Positions 9,405 through 18,647 of a stretch of 64,000 nt of DNA are shown piece after piece. Every line of letters begins with the position of its first letter. Position 1 is the stretch's first letter. The notes beneath the pieces were generated by a model that was given only the letters and a program-made list of their open reading frames with translations, had not been told where the DNA came from and made no database searches. The translations under genes and the position numbers were made by a program. Source of the stretch: an uncultured Erythrobacter sp. (GTDB lineage Bacteria; Pseudomonadota; Alphaproteobacteria; Sphingomonadales; Sphingomonadaceae); assembly GCA_947501215.1 (NCBI GenBank), contig CANMUS010000003.1, positions 62,001-126,000 of the forward strand. Reading direction: 5' to 3'.

Positions 9405-10202
9405 ATGATGGCCAAAGGCGAACGAAAAAGGGCCCTGCGCGGGCGAGCAGGCAGGATGAAAGGCGGGCGCGGCAGTGGCCGGGCCAGCACCGGTCATGTG
9501 CGTCTGTGGGGTCGCCATGCGGTGGAGGCCGCGTTGAAAAACCCTGACCGCGTGCACCGCAAGCTATGGGCCACGCGTGAGGGGATCGAAACCCTCGATG
9601 GCGAGCTGCCCGCAGATTTCCCGGTCGAATATGCCGATGTCGCGGATCTCGCGCGTCTGGTGGCAAAGGACGCCCCGCACCAAGGTCTGGTGCTCGAATG
9701 CGCGGCGCTGGAAGATGTGCATCTCGATGAGGTCATAGGCGGCGAGGCCGATGTGCCGTTGGTCTTTCTCGACCAGGTCACCGATCCGCACAATGTCGGC
9801 GCGATCATGCGCTCGGCGGCCGCTTTCGGCGCCGCTGCGATCGTCACCCAGGATCGGCACGCTCCACCAGAAGGCGGCGTGGTTGCCAAGTCCGCTTCGG
9901 GTGCGCTCGAAACCGTGCCGTGGGTTCGCGTGGTAAATCTCGCTCGCGCGCTCGAGCAGGCGGCGGACGCCGGGTACTGGCGGATCGGGCTAACCGGAGC
10001 GGCGGACGCCACACTGGCCGAAGCTTTGCCGGCAGGGCCGGTGGCGCTGGTCCTCGGTGCGGAAGGTCCGGGCATGCGCCATAATATCGAGGGGCATTGC
10101 GACGCGCTGGCTCGCCTCCCGATCGGCGATGCGGTCGAAAGCCTCAACGTTTCGAACGCCGCAGCGATCGCGCTCTATGCGATCGTTACGCGCCAAGCCT
10201 AG
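9405..10202 (+). CDS. rlmB: TrmH-family (SpoU) 23S rRNA 2'-O-methyltransferase, RlmB-like
   Basis: A 265-residue SPOUT methyltransferase expected to methylate a ribose 2'-OH, most likely Gm2251 of 23S rRNA. After a basic N-terminus comes the SpoU substrate-binding domain (VRLWGRHAVEAALKNP) and the three catalytic motifs: LDQVTDPHNVGAIMRSA, VLGAEGPGMR and LNVSNAAAIALY. The start could be ATG 9405 or the adjacent ATG 9408. The frame is open further upstream but only by crossing the tRNA-Tyr gene, so a longer protein is rejected. A convergent-type hairpin lies just after the stop. Confidence 0.9.
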   Translation: MMAKGERKRALRGRAGRMKGGRGSGRASTGHVRLWGRHAVEAALKNPDRVHRKLWATREGIETLDGELPADFPVEYADVADLARLVAKDAPHQGLVLECAALEDVHLDEVIGGEADVPLVFLDQVTDPHNVGAIMRSAAAFGAAAIVTQDRHAPPEGGVVAKSASGALETVPWVRVVNLARALEQAADAGYWRIGLTGAADATLAEALPAGPVALVLGAEGPGMRHNIEGHCDALARLPIGDAVESLNVSNAAAIALYAIVTRQA

Positions 10203-10214
10203 ACCAAACCAAAA

Positions 10215-10242
10215 ACGCCGCGCCCCTTTCGAGGCGCGGCGT
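10215..10242. terminator. Bidirectional hairpin between rlmB and the HU gene
   Basis: Perfect 10-bp stem ACGCCGCGCC/GGCGCGGCGT with an 8-nt loop, placed between two convergent genes. On the plus strand it is followed by AATTTG and on the minus strand by TTTTTGG (complement of the A-run at 10210-10215), so it could terminate transcription from both sides. Confidence 0.7.
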
Positions 10243-10300
10243 AATTTGCATCTCCGGCCGCTGCCGAGGCGTTGGCAGATTCGGACAGATCGTCGATCGC

Positions 10301-10573
10301 TTAGTTGACCGCGTCCTTGAGGCCCTTGCCGGCCTTGAACTTCGGCTGGTTCGATGCCTTGATGGTCATCGGTTCGCCGGTGCGGGGATTGCGGCCGGTC
10401 GATGCCTTGCGCTTGGCGACCGAGAAGGTGCCGAAGCCGACGAGGCGAACTTCGTCGCCGCTCGACAATGCCTTGGTAATCGAATCGAAAACGCCTTCGA
10501 CGGCGCTCGATGCATCGCTCTTGGAAAGGCCGCTCGCATCGGCAACCGCGCTGATCAGGTCGTTCTTGTTCAT
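10301..10573 (-). CDS. HU family DNA-binding protein
   Basis: A 90-residue nucleoid protein of the HU/IHF family. MNKNDLISAVADASGLSKS matches the HU N-terminus, GFGTFSVAKRKAS the core, and GRNPRTGEPMTI the beta-arm with the intercalating Pro. ATG 10573 has a strong GAGGGGG ribosome-binding site about 10 bp upstream. HU-beta-type genes commonly sit next to lon, as here (lon is upstream, 252 bp away, with its own start), so it is probably HupB. A good sigma-70 promoter is visible upstream. Confidence 0.95.
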   Translation of the reverse strand: MNKNDLISAVADASGLSKSDASSAVEGVFDSITKALSSGDEVRLVGFGTFSVAKRKASTGRNPRTGEPMTIKASNQPKFKAGKGLKDAVN

Positions 10574-10637
10574 TCTGGGAACCCCCTCAATATAATTTTG
10601 AAAACTGTTCGGTGAATCGCCTCTCCGAAGGCGCACG

Positions 10638-10666
10638 AATTGAGAGAGTTTTCCGGGCTCTGTCAA
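10638..10666 (-). promoter_or_regulatory. Sigma-70-type promoter of the HU gene
   Basis: On the minus strand TTGACA (10666-10661) is separated by 17 bp from TCAATT (10643-10638), about 65 bp upstream of the HU start codon. The -35 is a perfect consensus; the -10 is weaker. Confidence 0.55.
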
Positions 10667-10825
10667 AGGCAAATATGGCCAAAATGCGCGATTTTCGGGG
10701 CGAAATTCGCCACAACCACGGTTAACGGCGTATTCACCGCTCGCAGCGGTGACGCAGTCCTGATTTGCAACTCAAAATGATCCCGCTCGCAACCGACGAG
10801 TCGCTGCGACGCAATATATCTTTTG

Positions 10826-13219
10826 TTAGTGTGCCGTCGCGGAGGGGCCGCCGTTCTGACCATGGTCGGGCTGGCTGGCGAGATCGTCGGCTTCGGACCA
10901 TTCGATCGGTTCGGGCAGCTCGCAAAGAGCATGCGCAAGGACCTCGTCGACATGGCGCACCGGAACGATCTCGAGACCTTCCTTCACATTATCGGGAATT
11001 TCCGCGAGGTCCTTAACATTCTCTTCCGGGATCAACACTTTCTTGATCCCGCCGCGGAGTGCTGCGAGCAGCTTCTCCTTGAGGCCACCGATGGCGAGCA
11101 CCCGACCGCGCAGCGTGACCTCGCCCGTCATCGCGACATCTGCCCGCACGGGAATGCCCGACAGCGTCGAGACGATCGAGGTGACCATGCCGACACCGGC
11201 GCTTGGCCCGTCCTTCGGCACCGCGCCTTCGGGCAAGTGGATGTGGATGTTGCGGCGCTGGAAGAGGCTCGGGCGGATGCCGTAATGTGGCGCCCTTGCC
11301 TTCACGAAGCTGAAGGCTGCAGCGACGCTCTCGTTCATAACGTCGCCGAGCTTGCCGGTCGTCTTGACCTCGCCCTTGCCCGGCGTGGTGACGCTTTCGA
11401 TGGTCAGCAGCTCGCCGCCGACTTCGGTCCACGCCAGACCGGTCACGGCACCGACCTGCGGCTCGTCCTCACTCATGCCATGCTTGAACTTGCGGACCCC
11501 GGCAAAGTCGCTGAGGTTGTCCGGTGTAATGGTAACGCTTTCCGCCTTGCCCTCGAGGATCTTGCGCAGGCTCTTGCGCGCAAGCCGCGCCAGTTCGCGT
11601 TCCAGCGTGCGGACGCCGGCTTCGCGCGTGTAATAGCGGATGAGATCGCGCAGGCCGTCTTCGGTCAGCTCGAACTCGTCGTCCTTGAGCCCGTGATCCT
11701 TGACCTGTTTCGGCAGGAGGTGGCGCGTTGCAATCTCTACCTTCTCGTCTTCCGTATAGCCTTCCAGCCGAATGATCTCCATCCGGTCGAGCAGCGGTTG
11801 CGGCAGGTTGAGGCTGTTCGCCGTGGTCACGAACATGATGTCCGACAGGTCGAGATCGAGCTCCAGATAATGGTCCTGGAACTTGCTGTTCTGTTCCGGG
11901 TCGAGCACTTCGAGCAGGGCCGAGGCCGGGTCCCCGCGGAAATCCTGACCAAGCTTGTCGATCTCGTCGAGTAGGAACAGCGGATTGATCTTGCCGGCTT
12001 TCTTGAGATTGCTGACGATCTTACCCGGCAGCGAGCCGATATAGGTACGCCTGTGGCCGCGGATTTCCGCTTCGTCGCGCACGCCGCCCAGCGACTGCCG
12101 GACGAATTCGCGGCCTGTAGCCTTGGCGATCGATTTGCCGAGGCTGGTCTTGCCGACACCCGGCGGGCCGACGAGGCACAGGATCGGCCCCTTCAGCTTC
12201 CGCGTGCGCGCCTGCACGGCGAGATATTCGATGATCCGGTCCTTGACCTTCTCGAGGCCGTAGTGATCGGCATCGAGGACCTTCTGGGCCTCGCCGATAT
12301 CTTTCTTGACCTTGCTTTTCTTGCCCCAGGGCAGGCCGAGCAGCACGTCGAGATAATTGCGGATCACGGTCGCTTCCGCGCTCATCGGCTGCATGCTCTT
12401 GAGCTTCTTAAGCTCGCTCTCGGCCTTCTCGCGCGCTTCCTTCGACAGCTTGGTCTTGCCGATCTTCTCGGTAAGTTCGGCGATCTCGTTGCCGCCATCC
12501 TCGTCGCCATCGCCCAGCTCGTTCTGGATCGCCTTGAGCTGTTCGTTGAGGTAATATTCGCGCTGGGTCTTCTCCATCTGGCGCTTCACGCGGCCGCGGA
12601 TGCGCCGCTCCACCTGCAGCACCGACAGCTCGCCTTCCATGAAGGACATGACCATTTCGAGGCGCTTCAGCGGGTCGTGCTCGACCAGCAGGGCCTGCTT
12701 GTCCGAAACCTTGGCGTTGACGGCGGCGGCGATCGTGTCGGCCAGTTCGCCGGCGTCGTCGATGTCGGCCAGCTGGTCGGCAGCGTCCTCGCCGATCTTC
12801 TTGTTGAGCTTGGCATATTCGCCGAATTGTTCGACAACCTGGCGCATCATGGCCATAACTTCGCTGCCCGAGGCTGTCATCGAATCGCGCGAGGAAACCT
12901 CGGCAATCACGTGATCCTCCTGCTCCACTAGGGCGTCGAGTGTCGCCCGGCGCGTACCTTCGACAAGGACCCGCACTGTCCCGTCGGGCAGCTTCAGCAA
13001 TTGCAGCACCTGCGCCACCACGCCGACCTCGTAGAGATCGCTGCGCTCGGGATCGTCGCAGCCCGGATCGAGCTGGGCGAGCAGGAAGATGTCCTTCGAC
13101 CCTTCCATCGCAACTTCGAGCGCCGCGACCGATTTGTCGCGGCCGACGAACAGCGGCACGACCATACCGGGAAACACCACGATGTCGCGCAGGGGGAGGA
13201 GGGGAAATGCGTTGCTCAT
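10826..13219 (-). CDS. lon: ATP-dependent protease Lon
   Basis: A 797-residue AAA+ serine protease that degrades misfolded and regulatory proteins in the cytoplasm. Domains in order: LON substrate-binding N-domain from residue 1 (FPLLPLRDIVVFPGMVVPLF), coiled-coil linker at about 200-300, AAA+ module with Walker A GPPGVGKTS (Lys357) and FLLDEIDKLG, then the protease domain with the KDGPSAGVGM motif (nucleophile Ser673) and GGLKEK (Lys716) forming the Ser-Lys dyad. Length and order match bacterial LonA. It lies between ybaB and hup on the same strand. Confidence 0.97.
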   Translation of the reverse strand: MSNAFPLLPLRDIVVFPGMVVPLFVGRDKSVAALEVAMEGSKDIFLLAQLDPGCDDPERSDLYEVGVVAQVLQLLKLPDGTVRVLVEGTRRATLDALVEQEDHVIAEVSSRDSMTASGSEVMAMMRQVVEQFGEYAKLNKKIGEDAADQLADIDDAGELADTIAAAVNAKVSDKQALLVEHDPLKRLEMVMSFMEGELSVLQVERRIRGRVKRQMEKTQREYYLNEQLKAIQNELGDGDEDGGNEIAELTEKIGKTKLSKEAREKAESELKKLKSMQPMSAEATVIRNYLDVLLGLPWGKKSKVKKDIGEAQKVLDADHYGLEKVKDRIIEYLAVQARTRKLKGPILCLVGPPGVGKTSLGKSIAKATGREFVRQSLGGVRDEAEIRGHRRTYIGSLPGKIVSNLKKAGKINPLFLLDEIDKLGQDFRGDPASALLEVLDPEQNSKFQDHYLELDLDLSDIMFVTTANSLNLPQPLLDRMEIIRLEGYTEDEKVEIATRHLLPKQVKDHGLKDDEFELTEDGLRDLIRYYTREAGVRTLERELARLARKSLRKILEGKAESVTITPDNLSDFAGVRKFKHGMSEDEPQVGAVTGLAWTEVGGELLTIESVTTPGKGEVKTTGKLGDVMNESVAAAFSFVKARAPHYGIRPSLFQRRNIHIHLPEGAVPKDGPSAGVGMVTSIVSTLSGIPVRADVAMTGEVTLRGRVLAIGGLKEKLLAALRGGIKKVLIPEENVKDLAEIPDNVKEGLEIVPVRHVDEVLAHALCELPEPIEWSEADDLASQPDHGQNGGPSATAH

Positions 13220-13258
13220 AGAAATATTCCGTCATGTGGCCGAAGCCGTTCTGAGGGA

Positions 13259-13287
13259 ATATGGTGACGCATCCGCCCTTTCGCAAC
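13259..13287 (-). promoter_or_regulatory. Possible heat-shock (RpoH-type) promoter of lon
   Basis: Upstream of lon the minus strand has GTTGCG, a 16-bp spacer, then ACCATAT about 40 bp before the start codon. This resembles alphaproteobacterial sigma-32 promoters (CTTG then CCTATAT-like), and lon is classically heat-shock controlled. The match is imperfect. Confidence 0.3.
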
Positions 13288-13349
13288 GCAGCGCAGGCAG
13301 AAGTGTGTGGACGGCAGAGCCCGTCTTGCGCAGGCTCCGCCGAGCCGAA

Positions 13350-13685
13350 TTACATTCCGGGAAGCTTCATGCCCGGCGGAAGGCCCATGCCCTGCTGGAC
13401 CTTGGCCATTTCCTCGCCAGAAACGCGGTCCGCCTTGTCGCGCGCGTCGTTGAACGCAGCGGCCACCAGGTCCTCGACCATCTGCTTTTCTTCCGGCTTC
13501 ATCATGCTTTCGTCGATCGTCACGCCGATGATCCGGCCCCGGGCCGTGGCGCGGACCTTGACGAGACCGCCGCCAGCCGCGCCCTCGACTTCGATTTCGT
13601 CGAGCTTCGCCTGCGTTTCGTTCATCTGCTTCTGGATCGTCTCGGCGGCCTTCTGCGCCTGAGCCAGCATTTCTTCCATATCCAT
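13350..13685 (-). CDS. ybaB: YbaB/EbfC family nucleoid-associated protein
   Basis: A 111-residue DNA-binding dimer of the YbaB/EbfC family. The N-terminal amphipathic helix (EMLAQAQKAAETIQKQM) and the central GLVKVRATARGRIIGVTID are typical, followed by VEDLVAAAFNDARDKA. It begins 1 bp after the dnaX stop on the same strand, the widely conserved dnaX-ybaB pair usually followed by recR; here recR is not next, and lon follows instead. Confidence 0.94.
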   Translation of the reverse strand: MDMEEMLAQAQKAAETIQKQMNETQAKLDEIEVEGAAGGGLVKVRATARGRIIGVTIDESMMKPEEKQMVEDLVAAAFNDARDKADRVSGEEMAKVQQGMGLPPGMKLPGM

Positions 13686-13686
13686 C

Positions 13687-15528
13687 TTACGCGTTCCTAC
13701 TCCAGGGTATTTCGCGCCGCGAGGGGGGAGCGGCGCCGTCTTCGATCAGTTCGGCATCGGGAAATGCCTCGAATGCGGCCTTTACCAGAGGATGCGCGCG
13801 AAGTGCAGCCGCGTCCGCATCGCGCTGTGCGATTTCCTGCTCGACCAGCGAGGGAGTGCCCTCTCCGCCAGGCACTTCCTCGACGTCCCAGCGCTTGCCA
13901 GTGTGGCGGAACAGCGTGTCCTTGACGATCGGCAGGATTTCGTCACCGAATTTCGCATCGCGGCCATAGCGTAGCATACCGTCGCCGAGTTCTACCACGC
14001 GGACCTGCAGGCGCAGGACATTGGCTTCCTGCATCATCCCGCTCGCGTCGATCGCCTCGACCAAGGCACGCCAGTCCGGCCTCGCTACGGCGCTCGGCGC
14101 AGTTTGCTCGGACGCGGAGGAAGGGTTCGAGGTCGTAGCCGGTGCGCGCTCCGCCAGCGTTTCTAGCTTCTTCGCGAGCTTGCCCGGATCGGGCATCTGT
14201 CCGGCATGGAGGACGCGCAGCAGTGCCATCCGCAGCGAGACTAGCGGATCAGGCGCAAGGCGAACTTCTTCATGCCCTTTCAGCAGCAACTGCCACAGGC
14301 GGTGAACCTGCCCGACATCGAGCCGGGTGGCCCACTCACCCAGCGCTTCGCGCTCGTCCTGTGAAGCGCCCTCGGCGTCCCCGCCCGACACCTGCGCCAA
14401 GGCAATCCGGTGCGCGAGATCCATCTGCGCGCGCATCAGCGCCAGCGGCTCGACGCCCAGCGCGTATTGTTCGTCGATGGCCGCAAGCAGCGCAGAGCCA
14501 TCGCCTTCAAGCATGTGCCCAAAGAGCCGGCGCTGGGCGGATTTGTCAGCGAGCCCGAGCATGTCGCGCACTCGCTCGGCTGAGACCTTGCCCTCGGTGT
14601 CGAGATCGGCATGGGCAATCGCCTGGTCGAGGATCGACAGCCCGTCGCGCACGGAACCTTCGGCGGCGCCGGCGATGATGTGCAACGCCTCCTCGTCGGC
14701 TTCGACGCCTTCCTTGCGGCAGATCTCGGCAAAGTGCGACTGGAGCAGTTCCACCGGAATCCGGCGCAAGTCGAAGCGCTGGGTCCGGCTGAGAACGGTA
14801 ACGGGAAGCTTTTCCACCTCGGTGGTCGCGAAGAGGAACTTTACATGCGCGGGCGGCTCCTCAAGTGTCTTGAGCAAGGCATTGAACGCATTGCGCGAAA
14901 GCATGTGAACTTCGTCGATAATGTAGATCTTGTAGCGCGCCGACACCGCCGCATAGCGCACCGCCTCGATGATCTCGCGCACGTCGTCGACGCCGGTGTG
15001 GCTGGCGGCATCCATCTCGATCACATCGATGTGGCGGCCTTCCGCAATTGCACGACACGGCTCGCATTCGCCGCAGGGGCTGATCGTCGGCCCGCCCTGC
15101 CCGTCGGGACCGACGCAGTTGAGCGCCTTGGCGATCAGGCGCGCAGTCGAGGTCTTCCCCACCCCGCGAACGCCGGTCATCAGGAAGGCATGCGCCAGCC
15201 GGTCGCGCGCGATGGCATTGGCCAGCGTGCGTACCATGGCATCCTGCCCGATCAACTCGGCGAAGGTCTGCGGGCGATATTTGCGAGCAAGGACGCGATA
15301 GGGCTGCTGCGCGGTCGTGGCGGGAGGCGCGGCGCGAGTTTCGGCGGGAGGGGGCGCCGCGACCGGCGCGGGAGCGGCCGCCACCTCTGCGGGAGGGGCC
15401 GGATCCGCTACCGCGTCACCGAACATCGAATTCTGCCCCGCGGCTTCCAGTTCGGCAGCGCTCGGCGCGGCCTCTTCGGCCTCGCTTTCCCATGGCAGCG
15501 AGTCGGAATTGTCCGGTGAATCACCCAT
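13687..15528 (-). CDS. dnaX: DNA polymerase III subunit gamma/tau
   Basis: A 613-residue AAA+ clamp-loader subunit. Residues 1-75 form an Ala/Pro/Glu-rich extension before the conserved core starts at PYRVLARKYRPQTFAELIGQ (about 76). Walker A is TGVRGVGKTSTAR with Lys125; the zinc-binding Cys are 138, 152, 155 and 158; IIDEVHMLSRNAFNALLKTLEEPP is the Walker B and sensor region. The C-terminal 200 residues are tau-like (clamp-loader oligomerisation then polymerase-contact region). The extension before the core is longer than in most homologues. Confidence 0.95.
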   Translation of the reverse strand: MGDSPDNSDSLPWESEAEEAAPSAAELEAAGQNSMFGDAVADPAPPAEVAAAPAPVAAPPPAETRAAPPATTAQQPYRVLARKYRPQTFAELIGQDAMVRTLANAIARDRLAHAFLMTGVRGVGKTSTARLIAKALNCVGPDGQGGPTISPCGECEPCRAIAEGRHIDVIEMDAASHTGVDDVREIIEAVRYAAVSARYKIYIIDEVHMLSRNAFNALLKTLEEPPAHVKFLFATTEVEKLPVTVLSRTQRFDLRRIPVELLQSHFAEICRKEGVEADEEALHIIAGAAEGSVRDGLSILDQAIAHADLDTEGKVSAERVRDMLGLADKSAQRRLFGHMLEGDGSALLAAIDEQYALGVEPLALMRAQMDLAHRIALAQVSGGDAEGASQDEREALGEWATRLDVGQVHRLWQLLLKGHEEVRLAPDPLVSLRMALLRVLHAGQMPDPGKLAKKLETLAERAPATTSNPSSASEQTAPSAVARPDWRALVEAIDASGMMQEANVLRLQVRVVELGDGMLRYGRDAKFGDEILPIVKDTLFRHTGKRWDVEEVPGGEGTPSLVEQEIAQRDADAAALRAHPLVKAAFEAFPDAELIEDGAAPPSRREIPWSRNA

Positions 15529-15625
15529 GCGACATTAGGTAGGCACTGACGCGCCGAATGTCATGCAGACATCTCATCCAACATGTGGGTGAATAGGAGC
15601 GGTCCCGATCGTAGCTCCTTACAAG

Positions 15626-15719
15626 AAGGAGCCGGGCGACCCGCCGCAATTCACCTGGGCTGCTTCCTTCCGGACCTGACCCGGTGAGCGAACGCAAACG
15701 TCCACCCGACTCCCGGCGC
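15626..15719 (-). ncRNA. ffs: Signal recognition particle RNA (4.5S-type, ffs)
   Basis: Minus-strand sequence contains the universal SRP domain IV GGTCAGGTCCGGAAGG followed by AAGCAGCC, which binds Ffh. It is enclosed by long arms that can pair (GCCGGGAGTCGGG on the 5' side, GGGTCGCCCGGC on the 3' side). Both ends are estimated from pairing. It lies just upstream of dnaX on the same strand, a common bacterial order. Confidence 0.92.
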
Positions 15720-15750
15720 GCCATATGGCGGCGCTTGCCGGAGAAATCAA

Positions 15751-16029
15751 CTACCTGAAATTGTCGGCGTAGGCTTGCAGCTTGAGGCTCTTGGGGGGCG
15801 TGGCGTGAACGCGGGCGGTGATGCCGTATTTTTCAGCGTAGGCCTTGGCCACATCCTTGCTCGGGAAGGTCAGCTGCACCTGCGCCTGCGTATCGCCGCT
15901 GCCGGTCCAGCCCATCAGCGGATCGGGGCGGCGCGCTTCGGACTGCTCGAATTCGAGCACCCATTCGTCCACCCGGGCCTTGCCGGACTGCATTGCGCTC
16001 TTGGGTCGCTGGTAGATACGTGCTGCCAT
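15751..16029 (-). CDS. ETC complex I accessory subunit (NDUFS4-like)
   Basis: A 92-residue protein of the NADH dehydrogenase 18-kDa (NDUFS4) family, an accessory subunit of alphaproteobacterial and mitochondrial complex I. Visible signatures are RIYQRPKSAMQSGKA at the N-terminus, WVLEFE, the PLMGWTGSGDT core and FPSKDVAKAYAEKYG. It is not near the nuo operon, which is usual for this accessory gene in Alphaproteobacteria. Confidence 0.93.
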   Translation of the reverse strand: MAARIYQRPKSAMQSGKARVDEWVLEFEQSEARRPDPLMGWTGSGDTQAQVQLTFPSKDVAKAYAEKYGITARVHATPPKSLKLQAYADNFR

Positions 16030-16145
16030 TCTTTTTGTCCCTCAGACGCCGGGCGGTGGCCATCCGGCCACCTTGGCTTCCTCGCATTGGCTCGGGCGGG
16101 CGGTCGCCCTTGCCTCCCGCTGTGCGGTCGGAAATGCCCTCTAAT

Positions 16146-18629
16146 TCAGCCGCCGGATTTTTGGAAGGCGTTCTTGGTCTTCAAACTCGGCTTTTCCGTC
16201 CAGGGTTCCTCGGGCCAGCGGTGCTTGGGATAGCGGCCCTTCATGTCCTTGCGAACATCCGCCCAGCTGCCGCGCCAGAAGCCCGGCAGGTCGCGCGTCG
16301 CCTGGATCGGGCGGGCGGCGGGGCTGGTCAGCTTGAGCAGCAGCGGCGTCTCGCCGATCATCGGGTGGCGGTCGAGGCCGAACAGGGCCTGCACCCGCAC
16401 CTCGACACTCGGCGCGTCGTCGCCGGTATAGTCGATCGGGTGGTGCGTGCCCGCAGGCGACACGAACTCGCGCGGGGCCAGCCGATCGAGCGCCTGCCGC
16501 GCATCCCAGTCGAGCTGGCCGAGAAGCGCATCGGTGACCTTGCCTTTCGGAGCCGCAAGATCGCGCCTTCCGGCCAGCAGCGGCGCAAGCCAGAGCCCGG
16601 CGGTTTCGGCCAGCCGCTCCGGTGCCAGTGCATCGATCCCGGCGTAGTCCGCCCGCGCCAACAGCGCCTGCGGAATGAGTTGTGCCGGGTTTTCCAGCGC
16701 TTTTTCCACAAGCATGTCCACAATTGCGCCCTCATCGGGCTCGGGATTCGGCCCCTTGGAGAGGAGTATCGCACCCAGCCGCCGTTCGCTCAGCGTTTCG
16801 ACCCGCTGGCCGGTCCAGCGCAAAACCGCGCGCCGCTCGATCCGGTCGGCGAACCATTCTTCCACTTCTGCAATGTCGAGCGACGCGGCGGAGGTGATAC
16901 GCGCGCCCTTGGCCTGACCTTGTGCATCGCCGATGGCGAGGAATTCGGCGCGGGCCAGCGGCGATGCCGGATCGAGCTGGAAGCCGCGTCCACCCGCTGC
17001 GATCCACTGCTCGCCCGACGCATCGCGCCGCTTCGCAAGAAACTGGGGCCGACCTGCGGCGAGGATGACACCTGTGGATGGTTCGCCCGTGCCCTCCCTA
17101 TCGACCAGCTTGCGTGCCGTGTTCGCCCAACGCTCAGCAAGCTTGCGGCTTGCCTGTGCGCGCTGGCTGCGATCGCCGTTCCAGCGAGACAGCCGCGCTT
17201 CGACATCCTCGCCGCGCCCGCCAATTCCGCGTTCCTGCAACAGCAGGGCAATCTGCGCTGCCGTCCCCGCCGCACCGTGCCGCGCCCCGAACAGGACCAT
17301 CGCCGCGCTCTGCGGATCGAGCGGAAGTTGTGCGAGCCTCTCGCCCAGCGGCGTGATGCGCCCATCCCCGTCGAGCGCGCCAAGCGCGATAAGCCTCTCG
17401 CGCGCCGCGGCAACCGATGGTTCGGGCGGGCTGTCGAGCCACGCGAGCGTCCCTGGATCGGTCGTCCCCCAGCGCGCCAGGCCGAGCACCAGCGGCGCGA
17501 GATCGCTTGTCGTGATCTCCGGCGGATCGTAGGCGGGTCGCCCGGCATGACCGCCCTGCTTCCATAGGCGATAAGCCACGCCCGGCCCCTGCCGTGCGGC
17601 TCGTCCCGCCCGCTGAGTCGCGGCAGCCTGGCTGGCGCGGTGGGTGACAAGATGCGTCGTTCCCGCGGCCCGGTCGAACTCGGCGCGGCGCGAAAGGCCG
17701 GAATCGACCACGACCGAAACGCCGTCCAGCGTGAGCGATGTTTCCGCAATCGCCGTCGCCAGCACGATGCGCCTGCGCCCCTCAGGATCGCGGCGGATGG
17801 CGGTGCGCTGGTCGGCCGGCTGCACTTGACCGTGCAACGGAAGGACCAGTGCCGTCGGCAGCCGCTCTTCCAACCGCTCGCGGGTCCGCTCGATTTCGCC
17901 GACGCCCGGCAGGAAGGCGAGGATGTCGCCATCCTCCTCGCGCCAGGCAATTGCGATGGCTGCCGTCATGGCGTCCTCGATCCGCGCCTGAGGGGAAGAG
18001 CCGAGCCAGCGAATGTCGAGCGGATGGGCTCGGCCCTCGCTCTCGATCACCGGCGCATCGCTGCCGAGCAGCTCCCCGAAGCGCGCACCGTCGATGGTAG
18101 CCGACATCACCAGCACGCGAAGGTCTTCGCGCAGCACGGCACGACTTTCGAGCGCCAGCGCCAAGCCGAGCTCGCTGTCGAGATGCCGCTCATGCGCCTC
18201 GTCGAACAGGACGGCGGAGATGCCGTCCAGCTCGGCATCGGCCAGGATCATATTCACGAAAATCACCTCTGTGACCACCAGCACGCGGGTCTTCGCCGAA
18301 CGCTTGCTGTCGAGGCGGGTGATGTAGCCGATGGTCTCGCCCGGCTTCTCGCCGAGCGCTTCCGCCATCCGCTCGGCCGCTGCGCGCGCTGCCACACGGC
18401 GGGGCGAGGTCAGGACCACAGTGCCGCTGCACCAGTCCTCGCCGATCAACGCCGGGGCAACTGCGGTGGTCTTGCCAGCGCCCGGCGGCGCTACCAATAC
18501 GGCGGCGGTGCCCTGGCTTAGTGCAACGAGGACATCAGGCAGAACGGTTTGGATGGGAAGGGAGTCAGAGCGCTCCTCTCCCGTTTGCCCTGAGCTTGTC
18601 GAAGGGCTGTCCTTCACTTCATCCGCCAC
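16146..18629 (-). CDS. hrpB: ATP-dependent helicase HrpB
   Basis: An 827-residue DEAH-box helicase. Walker A is APPGAGKTT (Lys53), the DEAH box is FDEAHERH (residues 143-146), SATIDG is motif III, and motif VI is represented by QRAGRAARQGPG. A C-terminal HrpB-specific region follows with FLARRD/DLPGFWRGSW near the end. The conserved part starts at SLPIQTVLPDVL (residue 23); residues 1-22 are encoded partly by a dispersed repeat element, and the only usable start is GTG 18629 (GTGGCGGATGAA). HrpB function in cells is poorly defined. Confidence 0.93.
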   Translation of the reverse strand: MADEVKDSPSTSSGQTGEERSDSLPIQTVLPDVLVALSQGTAAVLVAPPGAGKTTAVAPALIGEDWCSGTVVLTSPRRVAARAAAERMAEALGEKPGETIGYITRLDSKRSAKTRVLVVTEVIFVNMILADAELDGISAVLFDEAHERHLDSELGLALALESRAVLREDLRVLVMSATIDGARFGELLGSDAPVIESEGRAHPLDIRWLGSSPQARIEDAMTAAIAIAWREEDGDILAFLPGVGEIERTRERLEERLPTALVLPLHGQVQPADQRTAIRRDPEGRRRIVLATAIAETSLTLDGVSVVVDSGLSRRAEFDRAAGTTHLVTHRASQAAATQRAGRAARQGPGVAYRLWKQGGHAGRPAYDPPEITTSDLAPLVLGLARWGTTDPGTLAWLDSPPEPSVAAARERLIALGALDGDGRITPLGERLAQLPLDPQSAAMVLFGARHGAAGTAAQIALLLQERGIGGRGEDVEARLSRWNGDRSQRAQASRKLAERWANTARKLVDREGTGEPSTGVILAAGRPQFLAKRRDASGEQWIAAGGRGFQLDPASPLARAEFLAIGDAQGQAKGARITSAASLDIAEVEEWFADRIERRAVLRWTGQRVETLSERRLGAILLSKGPNPEPDEGAIVDMLVEKALENPAQLIPQALLARADYAGIDALAPERLAETAGLWLAPLLAGRRDLAAPKGKVTDALLGQLDWDARQALDRLAPREFVSPAGTHHPIDYTGDDAPSVEVRVQALFGLDRHPMIGETPLLLKLTSPAARPIQATRDLPGFWRGSWADVRKDMKGRYPKHRWPEEPWTEKPSLKTKNAFQKSGG
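18586..18612 (-). repeat. Dispersed TTCGACAAGCTCAG repeat, copy A (inside hrpB 5' end)
   Basis: Contains CCTTCGACAAGCTCAGGGC on the minus strand. It is translated as PSTSSGQ in the N-terminus of HrpB. It forms an inverted doublet with copy B 40 bp away and belongs to the same family as the two copies around the GIY-YIG element. Confidence 0.85.
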
Positions 18630-18647
18630 GCTGAAAGTAAGTACGGG

